Of a stretch of DNA of 64,000 nucleotides, positions 44,001 through 52,094 are shown one piece after another. Source of the DNA: Arthrobacter sp. MYb229 (GTDB lineage: Bacteria > Actinomycetota > Actinomycetes > Actinomycetales > Micrococcaceae); NCBI RefSeq assembly GCF_002975405.1, contig NZ_PCPS01000001.1, forward strand, positions 1,302,001 to 1,366,000, in the 5' to 3' direction. A program made the position numbers and the translations under genes. The notes beneath the pieces were generated by a model. It was given only the letters and a program-made list of their open reading frames with translations, did not search any database and was not told the origin of the DNA. Within the stretch, counting starts at the first letter, position 1, and each line of letters opens with the position of its first letter.

Positions 44001-44880
44001 TGCTGTTCACTTCGCCTGCGCGATAGTTCAGTCCTTGCCTCGTCCCCGGGCTGTTGGAGGCGGCCAACGCTTCCCGGTAGGATTCCGAGGCTCGCATCCA
44101 GTCGTTTGCTCGTTCATGCAACCGTCCCACACCCAGCGTCGATATTTGTTCGTCATTGCTGGTGAGCACGGCTTGGGCGTCGGCTCGTTGTGCGTTCTCG
44201 TATTCGCCTAGTTCCTCGTAGGCACGAGCCAGGCCATACCAGGCCTTGGAATACTCCGGATCCAGTGCCGTGGCCTGCTGGAAATAGTCTCGGGATATTT
44301 CGAACCGAGCCATGAATTGTGCCGCCTGGCCGGTGAGCAGCATCCACTTGGCTTCAAGCTCGTGCACCGGGGCGTACGCCTGGCGTACTTCGAGCTCACG
44401 CCATCGCTGCCCGGTTTGAAGCAGATGATCTGCGAGGGACGCGGAGCTCGAAGGCTCGGAGGGGAACCTGACGACGAGATTCTCTAATATTGACCCGGCA
44501 AGATCCTTCTTGCGGGCAGCAACCGCGCACTTGGCGTAACGGGTGTGCCACCGAATATTTTGCGGTTGTCCAGCGCAAGCCGCCGCGAACAGCTCCAGGG
44601 CGCGGTCGAACTTTTTCATCCGCTGCATGTTCATGGCAAGGGCTTGGATCCAGCCGAAGCGGTGCGGTTGGTGCGCGATGGCGGATTCCATATTGACCAT
44701 GGCCAAGGAATATTTCTTCATCTTGAACTGGCAGAATCCGAGCCGGAAGCGAATTTCGTCGGATTTCAGGAGTTTCGTTGCCAGCGCCCGTTCATAGAAT
44801 ATTGCGGCAAGGCGGAATTTGCCGCGATGTTCGATACGTCGTCCAATTCCTAGGATGACGCGGGTACTAAATCTATTCAC
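41047..44880 (-). CDS. TPR + CDP-glycerol glycerophosphotransferase + GT4 fusion
   Basis: A 1277-residue protein with the same three-part plan as the one at 9409-13275. Residues 1 to about 440 are TPR repeats. The glycerophosphotransferase module (about 470-860) has LNTWHGTPLKFMG near 600, VLFAPTWRGQL near 693 and LITDYSSIFYDF near 770. The GT4 module (about 880-1277) has NMARLSPEKGQ near 1110 and SSDYEGQGLAMIEAMMLG near 1188. Short segments shared with the other copy (VLITDYSS, FSSDYEGQG, TDVVGSRSVL versus VDVVGPRSVL) show common origin. It is the last gene on the left of the teichoic locus; a terminator separates it from the double-module transferase gene upstream. Making an alternating glycosyl-polyol phosphate backbone is inferred from the fused activities; single-activity decoration is also possible. 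Confidence 0.85.
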   Translation of the reverse strand: MNRFSTRVILGIGRRIEHRGKFRLAAIFYERALATKLLKSDEIRFRLGFCQFKMKKYSLAMVNMESAIAHQPHRFGWIQALAMNMQRMKKFDRALELFAAACAGQPQNIRWHTRYAKCAVAARKKDLAGSILENLVVRFPSEPSSSASLADHLLQTGQRWRELEVRQAYAPVHELEAKWMLLTGQAAQFMARFEISRDYFQQATALDPEYSKAWYGLARAYEELGEYENAQRADAQAVLTSNDEQISTLGVGRLHERANDWMRASESYREALAASNSPGTRQGLNYRAGEVNSKLFNLEAAAKHFGDAREAATTVEEQVLSAYAQARVYARAGNFAGAADTYSSFVELLPEQSRVEEPVALYRYAHALHRMNDYEQAARVYLRAASAWGYLDGTLKVPAAAGPRAAHHIDLAQAAEERGQWDDAAEAYRDALWHTSTTQRTWQARAGQALAKSGEPRVACGYFENMLLFTEISVAGLGTALKGVGRHRGALYIHASEQLPLDEKLVLFESSHGKNVHCHPLAIYQAMRQDERFDGFRYAWVYNDHNEVPAQLSEDLDVAIIKQHSDAYIRVLGTAKFLVNNATFPAYYSRREGQQVLNTWHGTPLKFMGKLVKGAVGEHRNVQRNFLHTTHLMVPNRHTLKTLSQDHDLDGMFPATVALTGSPRVDSMVNLSAQRRAEILTELGIDPQNQEPVVLFAPTWRGQLNDRSYNVDSLVTDVAKMARGDHQMLFRAHRFAEQLIGDAQLDATVVPASIDTNELLAVVDVLITDYSSIFYDFLPARKPVLFYTPDFEAYDAERGLYFERESWPGEVSDNIDDLVSSLRQTLQAPAGTAHPNFEENLAEFAPMEDGNASARVIEFFFFDDQAHVLAPEADTRTKLLFYQGPFKPNGIATAFVNLIGSLDPAKYLVAVAVDMNATGSDPAAMEILNSLPSHVKVLPRAGATAMSAEERWVSDSFHAQRGFSSAEAENIHLGTMAREMNRSFGSARFDMAINFEGYSRFWAALFAAAHSHAASTSIYLHNDMVGEWLLRFGTMPGLFATYGHYDALVSVTDSVGEINQLQLGERFGIDESKFTVSENLLDLNKPSDWAELSEPVHEFSGEGLTVFANMARLSPEKGQAKLLHAFARVHAAHANTRLLLIGDGPLRLSLEEQITGLGLAGKVVITGLLANPFPTLKSADCFVFSSDYEGQGLAMIEAMMLGLPVISTDVVGSRSVLTGGFGLLVENSVEGLAEGMEHHLNGYKAELEFDAERYQLQALEQFETLVKSPVPTGSHLG

Positions 44881-45013
44881 AATGTTCCTTTAACCATCGG
44901 CCCGTGCTGGATCACGCAGGCTGTCCATCGGTGGCTCGCGAGCTACCTGATGATTCTTCCCTATTTACCCGGACAATCAGCTATATTTCAGCCGTGTTGG
45001 CTGCCATCCGAAG

Positions 45014-45049
45014 TAAAGCCCGGCATCGATAGATCGATGCCGGGCTTTA
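45014..45049 (-). terminator. Long perfect hairpin after the double-module transferase gene
   Basis: TAAAGCCCGGCATCGAT (45014-45030) and its exact complement (45033-45049) form a 17-base stem with a two-base spacer; the arms end in A/T-rich sequence. It lies 11 bases beyond the stop of the minus-strand gene at 45061-48567 and probably ends that transcript before the TPR fusion gene. Confidence 0.85.
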
Positions 45050-45060
45050 CTGGCTAGCTG

Positions 45061-48000
45061 TCAGCTGCGTGGGAAGAAGCGTTCAACGACGCGCCGTGAG
45101 GCTGATCCGTCGTCGTGTGGCGCGAAACGGGCAATGAAGCTCTCACGGTCCGCTCCCCCAATGTCCTTGCCATCCAGAGCTCGCTGCACCGTATCCCACA
45201 GCTCCGTTTCGGTCTCGACAATCGGACCAGGCATTTCCTTCTGGTAGTCCAGATAGAACCCGCGGAGGTTATCCCGATAATTTTCCAAGTCATAGGCGTA
45301 GAAAACGATCGGTCGGCACAGCAGGGAATAGTCGAAGAACACCGAAGAATAGTCCGTGATCAGAACGTCTGCCGCCAGGTATAGCTCCTGGATGTCCGCG
45401 TAGCTCGAGACATCCATGATCCGCGTTTGGAGCTCTTCCGGAATGCTGATCGCGTTGGAGACGAGCACGTGCATGCGCAGCAGCAGCACGGTGTCCGCAC
45501 CGAAGCGCCGGTCAAATTCCTCCAGGTCCATGGGAAGTTCGAAGCGGAATCGCCCGCGGCCCGTTCCTGCGTCATCCCGGAAGGTGGGCGCATAGAGGAT
45601 GGTTTGCACTCCCGGTGCAAGACCGAGCCCTTCACGAATTTTTGCCTCCCTGGCTGGTGCGTCGCTGGACATGAGGATGTCGTTGCGCGGATAGCCAAGT
45701 TCGGCGGCAATCCCTGAGAAAGAATACGCCGATTTCATGATCTCAGTGGTGTACTGCGACGGCGAGATGAGGTGGGACCACTGCTTGGTGGCATTGAGTA
45801 CACGCTGGACGTAGCCCTCATCACGGCCATGGATCTCTTCGATGTCCAGGGCCATATGCTTCAGCGGCGTTCCGTGCCAGGTCTGCAAGAAGATGCCATC
45901 CTTGCGACGGCGCAGGTAGTGCGGGAAGCTCTGGTTGCTCACCCAGTATTTAGCCCTCGCCAAGTACCAGAAGTACTCGGGAGAGAGCCGTTTGATGGTG
46001 ATCGTGTTGGCGTCTGTGAAGCGATGCGCACCCGAATAGATCCAGACCTTTTTACGGGTATCGCCGCTGCGAACCAGTTCCTCATAGATGTACCGCGGAG
46101 AGTCGCCGTATTGCTTGCCCAGTCCCGACTCGAAAACAATCAGGTTATCGTCGGCCGGTGTGCGCGACACCGCCTTGAACAGGGCGCGCATGACCGAGAA
46201 GTAGCGCTTGTCCTTCCGGAATCGGCGCATGAGCTTTTCGGGCAGTTCAGCCTTCCATCCGTCCTGTGCACGGCGGCGCAACGCGGCCTGCTCGATCTCA
46301 GCGGTAACTCGCTGGCTGTTGTGTTGGTCCCGGTGGGTCATGAAGGCATCTGCACGCAGGACGTATTCGGCCTCCATGGCCTTGTCACGGTCCATCGTCT
46401 GCGCAAGATCCTGCAGGAGGGTCGCGCTGTCAAACGCGATACGCCCCGGCAGCTCGGCATCCAGGTCAAGATGCGAGCCTTGCTTGCCAAGGAAGCGCGC
46501 ACGGTCGAATTGGAAGTAGTGCACCGGTTTGTGCAGGAAGCTGAAGTCGAAAGCCACCGAGGAGTAGTCGGTAACCATCACCGCAGCGGTTTTGATCAGT
46601 TCCTGGACATCGACTTCGCCCTGAACGATCAGTCGCGCGGGAGTATCCTTGAAATGCTCGCGGAAGTGCTGCATATTCGGGTGCAGGCTGAAGACAACCT
46701 CCAGCGAATGCTCGGCAGCCAATGCCGCGAGTTCCGGAGACGAGAGCAGATCCTTCCACTGCTGCAGGTACTCTGATTCGAGGAATGCTTCCTCGTTCTG
46801 CAGCCAGTCCCGCCAGGTGGGAATGATCAGCAGCATGTTCTGGTTGGTTGGAATATCACCGGCAAGCAGGGAGTCGAACCTCGACAGGCCCGTGACTTTG
46901 ACATCTTCGGAGGAATACAGGAAGTCCGAGACGATGTATTGCTTTTCGCGTTCGGAGGACACCATGAACAAGTCCGTGGTGAAGCCCGGGGAGTTCTTTC
47001 CGTAGTTGGGCACCATCCATTTGGTGCCCATGACACCGTGCTGGAGGAAGACTCGGGTTGCGCGGGTCCGGGAGGAGAAGCTTTGGTGACGGGTGGGGTA
47101 CAGATAGTCCGCATGATGGGTGCCGACAAATCGGGATGCCCTAATGGCCAACTCGAAGTGCTCTTTGCTGCCATGGAAAACAACATGGTCCATCGAGTCG
47201 AAATTGCGCAGATCCGGGGCATTCTCGTCAATGACATAGTAGGCATCGATGTCCTTGCGCTCGGCACGCAAATAGCGGAACAGGTGCAGCCCATTGTCCT
47301 GAGCTTTGTAGGACAGTTCTCCGACAATCCAGATGGGCTTGCGCCCCGCCTCAAGAATCGGGAAATTCCGCGCCTTTGAATCGGTCAGGACCGCGAAGGC
47401 CTCCTTGTCGAAGACTTCAAGAGTCAACGACGTGGATTTGGCCTTGAAGGTGAAGTACGGCGAGATTGCCAGCGTCTGGTTCCCCACCTGTACCGCACCG
47501 GCACGGGTGGTTGAACGGACCACGAATGGGGTTCTGGTGACACGGATGCGACGTGGTTCATCGCTTCCGTGGGCGGTGACCATCAAGTAGACATCGTAGT
47601 TATCGCCCCGGTCGATCGCTGACCAGTCCTCTTTGGCGAAGTCCAAGGAAGTCTTCCAGGAGTACGTAGCCTTGCCAAACCGGCGGTCCGCAAGAGCATC
47701 GTCCAAGGCCAGGTCCACGGGCGACTCGAAAACCAGTTGGGAACGGCGCCCGACAATGCTCAAGTGCGCCCCGGTCAGCCGATCGGTTTGCGTGTCAAGA
47801 ATCCCGGCGAGGCTGAAGACTCCCTCTTGGACTTGCGTCTTGTCGGTTCGAATGCGGTAGGAGTGCGAAACATCGCGGTTCAGCCCAATGGAGACCTCGG
47901 CGCGTTTGTTCACGTAGACACCGGCGCTGCGTTCGCCGGCATGGAAGTGGGCGGCACTGCGCAGTTCGGTCTTTTCGAACCTGCCCATAATGCGGTGAGC

Positions 48001-48567
48001 GATCACCGGACCTTCGAGGACCAGAGCCTCCTCGGCAATGAGAGCGTTGACTTCCTTGCGGCGCATCAGCTCGCCATTGGGTTCTAGCTGTACCCAGGCG
48101 ATCCCGGTGGGCAAGTCCTCAAAGGGGCAGTTGAAGCTGAATGCCAAGCGTACGGTGCCGGCGGGAAGTCCCTCGTCCTCCACTGCAGCCTCTTCGGATA
48201 CCGCAATCTCGTCATCATCCGGGACGGCATTCTCCGCATCTGCAGCTTTCTGGGCGCGGTAGTCTTCCCACGCTTCGAGCAGTGCTGCTAGCTCGATCTT
48301 TGCTTTGGCAGTGAACCGCCCGGTGTCCGCCCGCTCCACGTTATCCGTGTCCGCGCTGAACACGAGGGTCCGGCCGTGCAGCACCGAGACGCCGGAGGGA
48401 GCGTAATTCAGCTCCGCGTCCACGAGCAGGGCACCGTCGTGTGACTCCAGGCCTAGCGTGTGATGACCAGCGTAATAGCGGAATGACTTCCTTTTCAGCC
48501 GCTGGCCGCGGACATCGCTGACGAGCGACTGGACCAGCGATTGTGCGGAAAGCTTCTTAAGAACCAC
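45061..48567 (-). CDS. Double-module CDP-glycerol glycerophosphotransferase
   Basis: An 1168-residue protein with two glycerophosphotransferase-family modules after a 350-residue beta-rich N-terminal region. Module 1 (about 390-745) has HGVMGTKWMVPNYGK near 514 and MVTDYSSVAFDF near 660, but the usual W-H-G-T is replaced by Q-H-G-V. Module 2 (about 790-1165) has the canonical LQTWHGTPLKHM near 898, ILYAPTFRDD and LITDYSSVFFDY near 1072. No signal peptide or membrane segment is seen, in keeping with a peripheral enzyme. The start is the GTG at 48567 with AAGGA upstream. By family it polymerises polyol phosphate from a CDP-polyol; the two modules may act on different steps (priming and elongation) or different polyols. 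A hairpin terminator follows. Confidence 0.85.
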   Translation of the reverse strand: MVLKKLSAQSLVQSLVSDVRGQRLKRKSFRYYAGHHTLGLESHDGALLVDAELNYAPSGVSVLHGRTLVFSADTDNVERADTGRFTAKAKIELAALLEAWEDYRAQKAADAENAVPDDDEIAVSEEAAVEDEGLPAGTVRLAFSFNCPFEDLPTGIAWVQLEPNGELMRRKEVNALIAEEALVLEGPVIAHRIMGRFEKTELRSAAHFHAGERSAGVYVNKRAEVSIGLNRDVSHSYRIRTDKTQVQEGVFSLAGILDTQTDRLTGAHLSIVGRRSQLVFESPVDLALDDALADRRFGKATYSWKTSLDFAKEDWSAIDRGDNYDVYLMVTAHGSDEPRRIRVTRTPFVVRSTTRAGAVQVGNQTLAISPYFTFKAKSTSLTLEVFDKEAFAVLTDSKARNFPILEAGRKPIWIVGELSYKAQDNGLHLFRYLRAERKDIDAYYVIDENAPDLRNFDSMDHVVFHGSKEHFELAIRASRFVGTHHADYLYPTRHQSFSSRTRATRVFLQHGVMGTKWMVPNYGKNSPGFTTDLFMVSSEREKQYIVSDFLYSSEDVKVTGLSRFDSLLAGDIPTNQNMLLIIPTWRDWLQNEEAFLESEYLQQWKDLLSSPELAALAAEHSLEVVFSLHPNMQHFREHFKDTPARLIVQGEVDVQELIKTAAVMVTDYSSVAFDFSFLHKPVHYFQFDRARFLGKQGSHLDLDAELPGRIAFDSATLLQDLAQTMDRDKAMEAEYVLRADAFMTHRDQHNSQRVTAEIEQAALRRRAQDGWKAELPEKLMRRFRKDKRYFSVMRALFKAVSRTPADDNLIVFESGLGKQYGDSPRYIYEELVRSGDTRKKVWIYSGAHRFTDANTITIKRLSPEYFWYLARAKYWVSNQSFPHYLRRRKDGIFLQTWHGTPLKHMALDIEEIHGRDEGYVQRVLNATKQWSHLISPSQYTTEIMKSAYSFSGIAAELGYPRNDILMSSDAPAREAKIREGLGLAPGVQTILYAPTFRDDAGTGRGRFRFELPMDLEEFDRRFGADTVLLLRMHVLVSNAISIPEELQTRIMDVSSYADIQELYLAADVLITDYSSVFFDYSLLCRPIVFYAYDLENYRDNLRGFYLDYQKEMPGPIVETETELWDTVQRALDGKDIGGADRESFIARFAPHDDGSASRRVVERFFPRS

Positions 48568-49340
48568 TGACGATATTCCTTAAAATTGTGCGTCACTAAC
48601 TTTCAGATTCTGGCGTTGCAGCCGCAATCTACTTTTCGAACGAATGACGAGAGCGGAAAACGACTGCGCTTGGCATTTTCACCACGCGCGTTCTTTGGCG
48701 AATGTCCGTTGGCTGCCGAATCTCGTTCAAGCGGAACATTCGCGGCAGGCTACGCCGGGCGAGCTGAAGCGACCGCGCTGAAAGACTTCGACAACCTATA
48801 TCTGAATGAGCGTAGTCGAGTACCATGGGATATCCCTGACCGGTCCGTAAAGCTAATCGGTACGGAAGTGAACACCTAAGCGGAATATCTCCGGAATTGC
48901 GAATCCATTTGCGAGAGCCCCCGTCCCCAGTTGTGCAGGTTGCGTTCGAGCCAGGCTCAGCTGTTGGGAAGGAGGACATCCCTGGTAATTGAAACGCCGT
49001 CTCCAACGGGTGCCCTGACTCTTGATTCGTGGCATAGCGTGCGAAATTCCCATCCCAGAAATAGCCACGTCCATTCCGGTCGCCAACAGCATTTTCGTTT
49101 TCCAGGCTTTTTGGAGCTTTGGACGACGCTCCCGGCAAGGGACCGGCAAGTTCGGACGCAAGAGTCTCTTGGAACAGTGGCGTCGGCAGCATCCCATTTG
49201 GTGCGCCACGCCATCGAGCGAGATCCACGAATTTTCCCATTTCTTAGTCAGCATAGAGGTTCGTAACTAGTCTATGGACTGAGGAAACCAGAGAAGCGCG
49301 AATTGACGTGCGTCGATCCCTAGAATTCGCTGGCAATCTC
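48568..49340. other. Region of 773 bases with frame-switching open frames, possible decayed gene
   Basis: No gene is supported. Overlapping minus-strand frames (48629-49240, 203 codons; 48853-49254, 134 codons) read through most of it, and plus-strand frames also exist. The segment ENENAVGDRNGRGYFWDGN in the 203-codon frame looks protein-like, but the rest does not, and the frame most like coding sequence seems to change along the region. This suggests a decayed gene with frameshifts. It lies between two glycerophosphotransferase-type genes. It also must contain the promoter for the gene starting at 48567. Confidence 0.4.
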
Positions 49341-50612
49341 CTAGCGATGCCACTGCCGAATGCCGCTAAGCTTCTGCGCCCGTTCCATAATCAGCTGCTC
49401 GATGACCTGCTCAAAGCGTAGCGTTGATTCACCACGGTCCAGTTCCCCGAAGTAGAAACGACGCATATCCTCTCGTGCTTCTTGAAGCTGGTTGTTGATT
49501 AACGCAGTTTCAAGAAGCTCAGCAGCATTCCCGATCGTGCTCGCGTCTACGACTTGACATGCCTGGGAGACCGGAGCGTCCCGCTGGAGGTTCACCTGGT
49601 TGGTCCTCCGATCCGAAAGCACCAACGGTTTCGCAGGGTGCAGGTACAGGAAATCCAATGCCACGCTAGACACATCGGTAATCAACGCATCCGTGGCACC
49701 AAACATTGAAAGGATATTCCCTTCCAAACACACCAAGTGCTTGGCCCCGAGGGCATTCGCCGTTTCCAGTTTGGCCACGATGTTCTCGTGCGCCCTTGCC
49801 ACGGCCCGATCGATACTTCCTTGTACGCGCGGATGCGGCTTATAGATGACTCGCAAATTTGGGTTCGCTAAGAGAGCGTCAACAATTTCTTCACCGTAAA
49901 GATCTATTGAGGTGTAGTTATTGTCGTCGTTCTCGCCCTCCCAAGTTGGCGCGTACATTACATCCATCTGCAAACTTGGTTCTAGCTCGGGCTCAAACTC
50001 GATGTCCAACTGCGGGCGGCCAGTAATGACAAGTTTGTCGAAATCGAAATCAACAAGCATTGATTCATGACGTTTAATCGCGGCGGGGCCAGCCACAAAG
50101 ACCTTGTCGTAGGCCTTCGCCCGATTGGAAACCATAGACAGCTTGTCGCTCTCGCCGTGGTTTACGTGCACGTGAACCAAGCGCGGATGTTCGATTGACT
50201 GGAAGTTCATGTACGAGTTATTGACGTAAATAATGAGCTTTAGATCATTGTCGTCGTAGAAATCCATGAGATCTGAGTATCGCCGGATGTACACCTTCGG
50301 CAAAGACGTACGCTTGGACGCTGCCCGAAATGCACTTAGCGTACGAAAGACCAGAAGCACTTCTTGCTTCTGGTGGAGTTTCTCTAACACAGGTAGCCAT
50401 TGAGCCACTTGATAGATCTTGCTCGAGGCATCCCCGAAATACATTGCGACTCGACCGGGAACAGGTACATCAGCTATGCCAACGCGGGGACCGCCTTGGG
50501 CCACTGGGTTGAGCAGCTTCGTCGCGGTTCGCACGGCTGGCTGACGCCCGATAGCCCTCAGAGCGTTTTTTACGACGGACTTTGCAATTTCAGGAAAGTG
50601 ATCTGTAGGCAA
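49341..50612 (-). CDS. CDP-glycerol glycerophosphotransferase-family protein (single module)
   Basis: A 423-residue TagB/TagF-family enzyme without N-terminal TPR or C-terminal GT modules. It has LVHVHVNHGESDKLSMVSNR (the H-G motif), VMYAPTWEGEND, the VIYKPHPRVQG block and LITDVSSVALDFLY, where Asp-Val-Ser-Ser replaces the D-Y-S-S of the polymerases. It is closest in layout to the protein at 39854-41050. The apparent start at 50612 is TTG and has no clear ribosome binding site, so the N-terminus is uncertain. It is 45 bases downstream of tagD on the same strand, so it probably uses CDP-glycerol made by TagD. It could prime the chain (TagB role) or add side units. Confidence 0.8.
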   Translation of the reverse strand: MPTDHFPEIAKSVVKNALRAIGRQPAVRTATKLLNPVAQGGPRVGIADVPVPGRVAMYFGDASSKIYQVAQWLPVLEKLHQKQEVLLVFRTLSAFRAASKRTSLPKVYIRRYSDLMDFYDDNDLKLIIYVNNSYMNFQSIEHPRLVHVHVNHGESDKLSMVSNRAKAYDKVFVAGPAAIKRHESMLVDFDFDKLVITGRPQLDIEFEPELEPSLQMDVMYAPTWEGENDDNNYTSIDLYGEEIVDALLANPNLRVIYKPHPRVQGSIDRAVARAHENIVAKLETANALGAKHLVCLEGNILSMFGATDALITDVSSVALDFLYLHPAKPLVLSDRRTNQVNLQRDAPVSQACQVVDASTIGNAAELLETALINNQLQEAREDMRRFYFGELDRGESTLRFEQVIEQLIMERAQKLSGIRQWHR

Positions 50613-50657
50613 GGTTAACTTTCTGAGGGTAGGGAACGAGGCGCGTACTCAAGATTG

Positions 50658-51119
50658 CTAACTAAGCTCTTTGACAATCTGGCTCAAGGAATCAAGCGTA
50701 TTCTTCAACGACTCGACGTGCCTTTCATCGAATTCGCTCAATACGCGTTTCATCTCGGTAGTCGAGATGCCGGCGGTGCGCGGCAAGTAGACTACTTCAA
50801 CTTCGTCGCCCAGGTCATCAAATTTGCCCTTCCAATCTTCGCCGATGCCAAAGACCTTCGCGTCATATTTTTTGATGTCCAAGCGCTTCTGCTCCCAGTT
50901 CTCTTCCGGGATCGCCAAGTCTACATACTTGATGGCTTGGACGATTTCTAGACGCTGCGCAAACGGAACAACAGGCTTCTTGCCCTTGATCGCATTGAAC
51001 TCGTCTGTTGATACGCCGACTACGAGCCGGTCACCCTTTTCCTTCAGGCGCTTGAGAATATTCAGGTGTCCAATATGGAACAAGTCGAAGGTTCCGTAAG
51101 TAAGAACTGTTTTAGCCAT
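50658..51119 (-). CDS. tagD: Glycerol-3-phosphate cytidylyltransferase
   Basis: Makes CDP-glycerol from sn-glycerol-3-phosphate and CTP for teichoic acid synthesis. It has 153 residues. The N-terminus TVLTYGTFDLFHIGHLNIL contains the H-x-G-H nucleotide-binding motif; a later ISTTEMKR segment is the I-S-T-T motif of the family. The start is the ATG at 51119, with GGAGGTAAAC directly upstream; the ten-residue longer frame is rejected. It lies downstream of a GT2 gene and upstream of a glycerophosphotransferase gene. It is the clearest marker that this locus builds a glycerol-phosphate-containing polymer. Confidence 0.95.
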   Translation of the reverse strand: MAKTVLTYGTFDLFHIGHLNILKRLKEKGDRLVVGVSTDEFNAIKGKKPVVPFAQRLEIVQAIKYVDLAIPEENWEQKRLDIKKYDAKVFGIGEDWKGKFDDLGDEVEVVYLPRTAGISTTEMKRVLSEFDERHVESLKNTLDSLSQIVKELS

Positions 51120-51185
51120 GTTTACCTCCGCGCCATTTAGCTGGTGCATAGTTAGAGTGGCGAGCTCTGTCGCTCGCCATAAGTC

Positions 51186-52076
51186 TTAAAGTACTGGTGG
51201 TCTTCCTGCCATAGTCATTCTAAGCACGGTTGACCATCTAAGCTTAGGCCGGGGTTCTCGATGCCATGGGCTTCCACGCCAGCCAGCGCGCCAACCAGCG
51301 ACATATTGACTGACAGCAGAACGATTTTTCCGCATCCTGAGGCACTCTACCAAGAGCCATGAAGTTGGATAGATCCAGCACAAGGGAGCCGGCAGATTAC
51401 GACGTGCCAGCCAAACCCTGTTCCGTGCGTTTAGCCGGTAGAACTCATCATGGCGACGCGGGTCCACGACCGGATGGCCGATCCTCATGTCTCCGGCATA
51501 CCAAACATAATGTCCGGTGTCCCAGATACGCCAAGCAAGTTCAATTCCCTCATGCGCATACCAAAAACCTGCGGCCCAGCCGCCTGTTTGGTCAAACAAG
51601 GCACGTGGGCTGACCAAACAGGTCTCCCCCACGTGGAAAACCTTGCTCGGTTCTTCTGCCGTGCGCTTATTCAGGCGAGGTATCCAACGGGTGGGATCAT
51701 TCTCGAAAGATTTCGGATCGGTAATGCGCGGCTGCAGCAAGCCCATCTTCGGATAGCTCTTGAAACGCTCGACTGAGGTAATCAAGAAATCATCGTCAAG
51801 GAACCAAGAGTCATCATCTAGAAAGCAGAGGAACTCGCCTTCTACTAGACCCACACCAGCATTGCGGCCCGCAGGAATTCCTAGATTCTCCTGAAGGAAA
51901 TGCGTCTTTATGGAGGCAGGGATATCAACAGGATCCCAACCATTGCCAACGACCACGGCATCAATCTGTACAGACTCCTGCGCGAGCAGGGAGTCCAAAG
52001 CGCGCCGCAACTCTGCGGGGCGGTTTCCCATGGTCAGCACTACGACACCGACGCGAGGCAATTCCTTTTCAGACAT
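51186..52076 (-). CDS. GT2 glycosyltransferase
   Basis: A 296-residue GT-A fold enzyme of family 2. It starts RVGVVVLTMGNRPAELRRAL, has a nucleotide-binding Asn/Gly region (VVVGNGWDPVD), the donor loop IPAGRNAGVGLV and the metal-binding acidic motif CFLDDDSWFL near residue 100. No membrane segment is evident; the C-terminus is basic and may attach to the membrane. The ribosome binding site GGGAGGAGG lies just before the ATG at 52076. It is in the minus-strand row with the CDP-alcohol phosphatidyltransferase upstream and tagD downstream. It resembles rhamnosyl/galactofuranosyl-type family members in style only; no sugar can be assigned. Confidence 0.8.
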   Translation of the reverse strand: MSEKELPRVGVVVLTMGNRPAELRRALDSLLAQESVQIDAVVVGNGWDPVDIPASIKTHFLQENLGIPAGRNAGVGLVEGEFLCFLDDDSWFLDDDFLITSVERFKSYPKMGLLQPRITDPKSFENDPTRWIPRLNKRTAEEPSKVFHVGETCLVSPRALFDQTGGWAAGFWYAHEGIELAWRIWDTGHYVWYAGDMRIGHPVVDPRRHDEFYRLNARNRVWLARRNLPAPLCWIYPTSWLLVECLRMRKNRSAVSQYVAGWRAGWRGSPWHREPRPKLRWSTVLRMTMAGRPPVL

Positions 52077-52094
52077 CTTCCTCCTCCCTTCGAA

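Noticed and set aside
45772-46776. A 334-codon plus-strand frame opposite the double-module transferase
   Set aside because: It is a complementary shadow; the minus strand has two clear transferase modules here.
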